From NCBI GenBank assembly GCA_002773475.1, contig PFBB01000022.1, forward strand, positions 634-7,457: a DNA stretch of 6,824 bases. The letters are read 5' to 3'. The stretch is from Candidatus Harrisonbacteria bacterium CG10_big_fil_rev_8_21_14_0_10_44_23 (GTDB taxonomy: Bacteria > Patescibacteriota > Minisyncoccia > UBA6257 > 1-14-0-10-44-23). Shown here one piece after another: positions 3,764 to 6,824 of the stretch (position 1 is the stretch's first letter; every line of letters begins with the position of its first letter). Made by a program: the position numbers and the translations under genes. The notes below the pieces were generated by a model. The model worked only from the letters and a program-made list of their open reading frames with translations. It was not told where the DNA came from and searched no databases.

Positions 3764-5422
3764 ATGAAAGGGCGCCTTTTATTTTTAAACGGCATCGCTG
3801 CTCTGGGTTTTATCTTAATTTCTTTTACGGTCTACAATCTCCAAATTGGTAATGGAGATTATTATGTTTCCAGAGCGAATGCGCAAAACGAAGCAGCGCA
3901 AACATTTGAAGCGAAGAGGGGAAACATTTATTTTACGGATAAGTACGGAGCAAAAGTGCCAGCGGCGATTACGAAGGAGTTTCCAAAGATCTTTGCAGTA
4001 CCAAAAGAAATAAAAAATAAAGGAGTAGATATTGAAGAAACGGCTCGACTCCTTTCAGAGATAACTGGCTTAGAGGTGGGGGAAATTGAGGAAAAACTAG
4101 GAAAGGAAAATCGGGAATATGAGTTGTTGGTTGATAAGGCCGATGAGGAGTTGGCGGCCAGGGTAGGGAGGCTTGGAATAGAGGGGATTTATGTTGATGC
4201 AGAAAAACATCGTTATTATCCGCTTGGAGAGCAGGGAGCTCAAGTATTAGGATTTGTTGGGTTGAGCGAAAATAATGATTTACCCACCGGGCTTTATGGA
4301 GTAGAGGCCTACCACAATGAGTCTCTGGTGGGTGAAGCCCGCCGATTTAGATTTGGATCTTTGACCGATTCGATTCCGGGGGAGGACATCAATCTCACCA
4401 TTGATACCAACATCCAAGGACAGGCGGAAGAGATCTTGAGGAATTTAATGGAGAGGTATTCGGCTGAGGGTGGATCGGTGATTGTGCAAAATCCACAAAC
4501 TGGAGAAATCTTAGCAATGGTGAATGCGCCAAATTTTGATCCAAACAACTATTCCGAAGTTGGTGATGTTTCTAATTTTAGGAACGCAGTGGTGCAATCA
4601 ATATATGAGCCGGGATCGATATTTAAAATAATTACTGTCGCGGCTGGAATTGATAGTGGCGCGATCACTCCTCGAACCTCCTTTTACGACACAGGGGAGG
4701 CGGTGTTAAATGGTAAAACTATAAGGAACTGGGATTTGAAGGCTTATGGAAATATGACTATAGCGGAAGGGATTGAGCATTCAGTAAACACAGCAATGGT
4801 GTTTGCAGAGCAAAGGATTGGGCATGAAACATTTTATAAATACTTGAAAGACTTTGGTCTAAAGGAATTTTCGGATATTGATCTTCCTGGTGAGGCGCTC
4901 GGTAGTTTGGCGCCTTTAGAAAAAGACATTCAAGACATTAACTATGCTACTGCATCTTTTGGACAAGGAGTTTCTGTAACTCCAATCCGACTAATCACTG
5001 CAATCTCGGCAATTGCTAACGATGGAGTATTGATGCGCCCCTACATTGACGCAAACAAGAATCCTGCTAGAGTAAGGCGCGTGGTGGATGTAGAAACAGC
5101 TCGTCAGGTTACGGATATAATGGTTTCTGCAGTAAAGATTAACTACGTAGCAGACATTCCTCACTATGATGTCGCGGGAAAGACTGGCACGGCGCAGGTC
5201 CCTGACTTAAAGAATGGTGGCTACCTTGAATTTAGCGAGGGATTGATTAATACCTATGTTGGCTTTGCTCCCGCCTCACACCCACAATTTACGATTTTGA
5301 TAAAATTAGATAAACCGGCTGGATCACCATTGGCGGGGCAAACGGTAGTCCCAGCATTTAAAGAATTGGCAGAGTTTATTTTAAACTACTACCAAATCCC
5401 GCCAGACAACCTAGATGACTAA
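3764..5422 (+). CDS. ftsI: Class B penicillin-binding protein, FtsI/PbpB-like transpeptidase
   Basis: It cross-links peptidoglycan at the septum as the D,D-transpeptidase partner of FtsW. Order: a short cytoplasmic start, one membrane segment (about 5-27), the PBP dimerisation/pedestal domain beginning at KRGNIYFTDKYG (51-62), and the transpeptidase domain from about 235. Catalytic motifs are complete: S285-I-F-K288, with S285 the acylated serine in EPGSIFK (Ile replaces the common Thr), S340-V-N342, and K473-T-G-T476 in AGKTGTAQVP. No PASTA repeats follow. At 552 residues it is a normal length. The ATG is 1 nt after the ftsL stop. The end overlaps the murF start by 8 bp. The position after ftsL favours the division enzyme over the elongation PBP2. 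Confidence 0.95.
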   Translation: MKGRLLFLNGIAALGFILISFTVYNLQIGNGDYYVSRANAQNEAAQTFEAKRGNIYFTDKYGAKVPAAITKEFPKIFAVPKEIKNKGVDIEETARLLSEITGLEVGEIEEKLGKENREYELLVDKADEELAARVGRLGIEGIYVDAEKHRYYPLGEQGAQVLGFVGLSENNDLPTGLYGVEAYHNESLVGEARRFRFGSLTDSIPGEDINLTIDTNIQGQAEEILRNLMERYSAEGGSVIVQNPQTGEILAMVNAPNFDPNNYSEVGDVSNFRNAVVQSIYEPGSIFKIITVAAGIDSGAITPRTSFYDTGEAVLNGKTIRNWDLKAYGNMTIAEGIEHSVNTAMVFAEQRIGHETFYKYLKDFGLKEFSDIDLPGEALGSLAPLEKDIQDINYATASFGQGVSVTPIRLITAISAIANDGVLMRPYIDANKNPARVRRVVDVETARQVTDIMVSAVKINYVADIPHYDVAGKTGTAQVPDLKNGGYLEFSEGLINTYVGFAPASHPQFTILIKLDKPAGSPLAGQTVVPAFKELAEFILNYYQIPPDNLDD

Positions 5423-6728
5423 GGCAGAACTAAAAATAAAAGCGAAAAAAATCTTGAGAAACCAGCTGCAAAAGTGGCTGGCTATTTTCTCTAGAAAGAT
5501 ATTGGATAAATATGACCCAACGATTGTTGGGGTAACGGGAAGCGTGGGGAAGACTTCTACCAAAGAGGCAATCTATACAGTGTTGAGATCCTCAAAAAAA
5601 ACCCGACGGAATAGAGGAAATTTTAATACAGAATTTGGTTTTCCAATGACGATAATTGGCGACTATCAAAGAGTCGGAGGATATGGGTTTTGGACAAGAG
5701 TTTTGATCCGCGGAGCTTTTTTAACGATATTTCCAGAATTTATTGCCAATAGAGTTTTGGGACACTATCCAGAGGTTCTAGTTTTGGAATATGCAGCGGA
5801 TAAGCCGGGAGATTTAAAATATTTGATTTCAATTGCGCGACCAGACATTACTGTACTCACCGCAATCGGCGACGTGCCGGTGCACGTAGAGTTTTATGAC
5901 AGCCCAGAACAAGTAGCAAAGGAAAAGTCTAGATTGATTGAAGCGCTAAGTAGCTCGGGGGTGGCAATATTGAATTGTGATGAGGATAGAGTGTTGGCGC
6001 TAAAAGAAAAGAACCGAGGGGAGACGATGTATTTTGGTTTTGGAGAAAAGGCAGATCTGAAGGTGTCGGCTTTTGAGACTCGGCTAGAAACTATCGGCAA
6101 AGGGATTCCCAAAAAACCAATTGGAATTAGTTTCAAACTTGAGCATGGAGACAACTTTGTGCCAATTAGGATAAATGGAACGCTGGGGAGATCTCAGGCC
6201 TACGCTGCTGCTGCCGCGGCGATGGTGGCAACTAGCATTGGTTTAAATTTGGTACAAATTGCGGATGCATTTACCCATTTTCCAGTACCCAGTCAGAGAA
6301 TGAAGTTGATGAGCGGAATGAATCAGAGCTATATAATGGACGATAGCTATAACGCCTCACCGATTGCGATGAATATGGCCTTTGAGACAATCGCAGAAAT
6401 TAGAGCAAAGAGAAAGATCGCAGTTTTGGGAGACATGCTAGAGCTGGGGCACTTTTCTGATAAGGCGCACGATGCAGTCGGGAAAGAGGCAGCTAATTTA
6501 TTTAAAATTCTTATTACCGTTGGAGAGCAGGGGAGAAGGATGGCGAATGCCGCAATTAAGACGGGGATGCTGAAGAGAAATGTTTTTTCTTTTGACGCCG
6601 CCCATGACGCCGAAATAAAACTTTTGGAGATTTTACGGAAGGGCGACTTGGTTTTAATCAAGGGGTCGAAAGCAATGGATTTGAAGTTGGTGGCGGAGGC
6701 GGCGACGAAAGGAAGAATTATTGATTAG
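5415..6728 (+). CDS. murF: MurF-like Mur ligase (UDP-MurNAc-tripeptide:D-Ala-D-Ala ligase) without the usual N-terminal domain
   Basis: MurF uses ATP to add D-Ala-D-Ala to UDP-MurNAc-tripeptide, the last cytoplasmic step of the peptidoglycan precursor. Visible motifs: the P-loop GVTGSVGKTSTKE (39-51), GNFNTEFGFPMTI (68-80) matching the MurF GNxNNxIGxP block, EYAADKPGD (125-133), AKEKSRL (168-174) around the expected modified lysine, NCDED (187-191), MDDSYNASPIAMN (308-320) and AVLGDMLELG (336-345). In E. coli MurF the P-loop lies past residue 100 after a substrate-binding domain; here only about 38 basic residues precede it. A hydrophobic insertion (about 86-117) separates the GxP block from the next strand. 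The ATG lies within the end of ftsI (ATGACTAA), implying translational coupling. Another Mur-ligase activity is possible, but DDSYNASP favours MurF. Confidence 0.88.
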   Translation: MTKAELKIKAKKILRNQLQKWLAIFSRKILDKYDPTIVGVTGSVGKTSTKEAIYTVLRSSKKTRRNRGNFNTEFGFPMTIIGDYQRVGGYGFWTRVLIRGAFLTIFPEFIANRVLGHYPEVLVLEYAADKPGDLKYLISIARPDITVLTAIGDVPVHVEFYDSPEQVAKEKSRLIEALSSSGVAILNCDEDRVLALKEKNRGETMYFGFGEKADLKVSAFETRLETIGKGIPKKPIGISFKLEHGDNFVPIRINGTLGRSQAYAAAAAAMVATSIGLNLVQIADAFTHFPVPSQRMKLMSGMNQSYIMDDSYNASPIAMNMAFETIAEIRAKRKIAVLGDMLELGHFSDKAHDAVGKEAANLFKILITVGEQGRRMANAAIKTGMLKRNVFSFDAAHDAEIKLLEILRKGDLVLIKGSKAMDLKLVAEAATKGRIID

Positions 6729-6740
6729 AATTGAATAAAT

Positions 6741-6824
6741 CCACTTCAGCTATCGGGAATAATTCTTTACTAAGAATTTCCCCTGGCACTCGGGCCGTCG
6801 CCCTGCGTGATCTAGCTGAAGTGG
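6741..6824 (+). ncRNA. Structured element B: inverted repeat enclosing two hairpins, second copy of the element A architecture
   Basis: Outer arms 6741-6752 and 6813-6824 are perfectly complementary over 12 bp and reach the window edge, so the stem may continue outside. Inside, CG (6754-6755) can pair with CG (6806-6807). Hairpin 1 is AATTCTT-TACT-AAGAATT (6761-6778), extendable by GGG (6755-6757) with CCC (6780-6782). Hairpin 2 is GGGC-CGTC-GCCC (6792-6803). The order, loop sequences and spacings match element A at 1812-1918, while the outer arms are unrelated in sequence. It starts 12 nt after the murF stop. No T-run is seen, so a terminator is not supported. As for A, RNA or folded DNA remains open. 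Confidence 0.6.

Noticed and set aside
5863..5883. CGGC-GACGT-GCCG hairpin inside murF resembling the core of elements A and B
   Set aside because: It lies in conserved coding sequence, lacks the flanking hairpin and outer repeat, and the loop differs.
108..6728. Recoded UGA (glycine code 25), prompted by the absence of TGA stops
   Set aside because: All genes are full length under the standard code, no in-frame TGA is needed, and eight stops without TGA is not remarkable.
6741..6824. Integron attC sites or a MITE pair
   Set aside because: The conserved GTTRRRY/RYYYAAC ends of attC are absent, no integrase is in the window, the outer arms of A and B differ in sequence, and no target-site duplication is evident.

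Overview
The window looks like chromosome from a streamlined, uncultivated bacterium, most probably of the Patescibacteria/Candidate Phyla Radiation. That placement is inferred from small, tightly packed genes with abutting or overlapping ends, a short divergent FtsL, a MurF-like ligase lacking the usual N-terminal domain, and acidic extensions on L10 and L7/L12. All genes lie on the + strand. The standard genetic code reads every one of them through, and the eight stop codons are all TAA or TAG.

Region 1 (1-1318) is the ribosomal stalk operon. It holds the 3' part of a probable L10 autoregulatory leader, four copies of a 7-nt tandem repeat, an intrinsic terminator acting as attenuator, rplJ (L10), rplL (L7/L12) and a strong terminator. 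L10 is the stalk base and L7/L12 the multimeric stalk that recruits translation GTPases.

Region 2 (1319-2064) is about 750 bases that a quick annotation would leave empty. It contains what looks like a complete small transcription unit: a promoter with a consensus -35, a strong Shine-Dalgarno, a 79-aa basic Cys/His-rich protein, a very stable hairpin and a terminator. After it comes the control region of the cell-wall/division cluster: a candidate promoter, TGGGG repeats with the 10-bp period expected of an MraZ operator, an embedded perfect DnaA box, a large structured element (A), overlapping palindromes and a second candidate promoter just before mraZ.

Region 3 (2065-6728) is a dcw (division and cell wall) operon: mraZ, rsmH, ftsL-like, ftsI (class B PBP) and murF. 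murE is absent from its usual place between ftsI and murF. Gene junctions are 42 nt, 0 nt, 1 nt and an 8-bp overlap, which suggests one mRNA with translational coupling.

Region 4 (6729-6824) is filled by a second structured element (B). Elements A and B are the main discovery candidate. Both have an outer inverted repeat of unrelated sequence enclosing two hairpins with near-identical loops (TRCT and CGTC). Paired stem positions differ by compensatory changes, and a 19-nt core is identical at 16 positions. This suggests a family of conserved structured RNA or folded single-stranded DNA elements, with one copy in the leader of the dcw operon and one just after murF.
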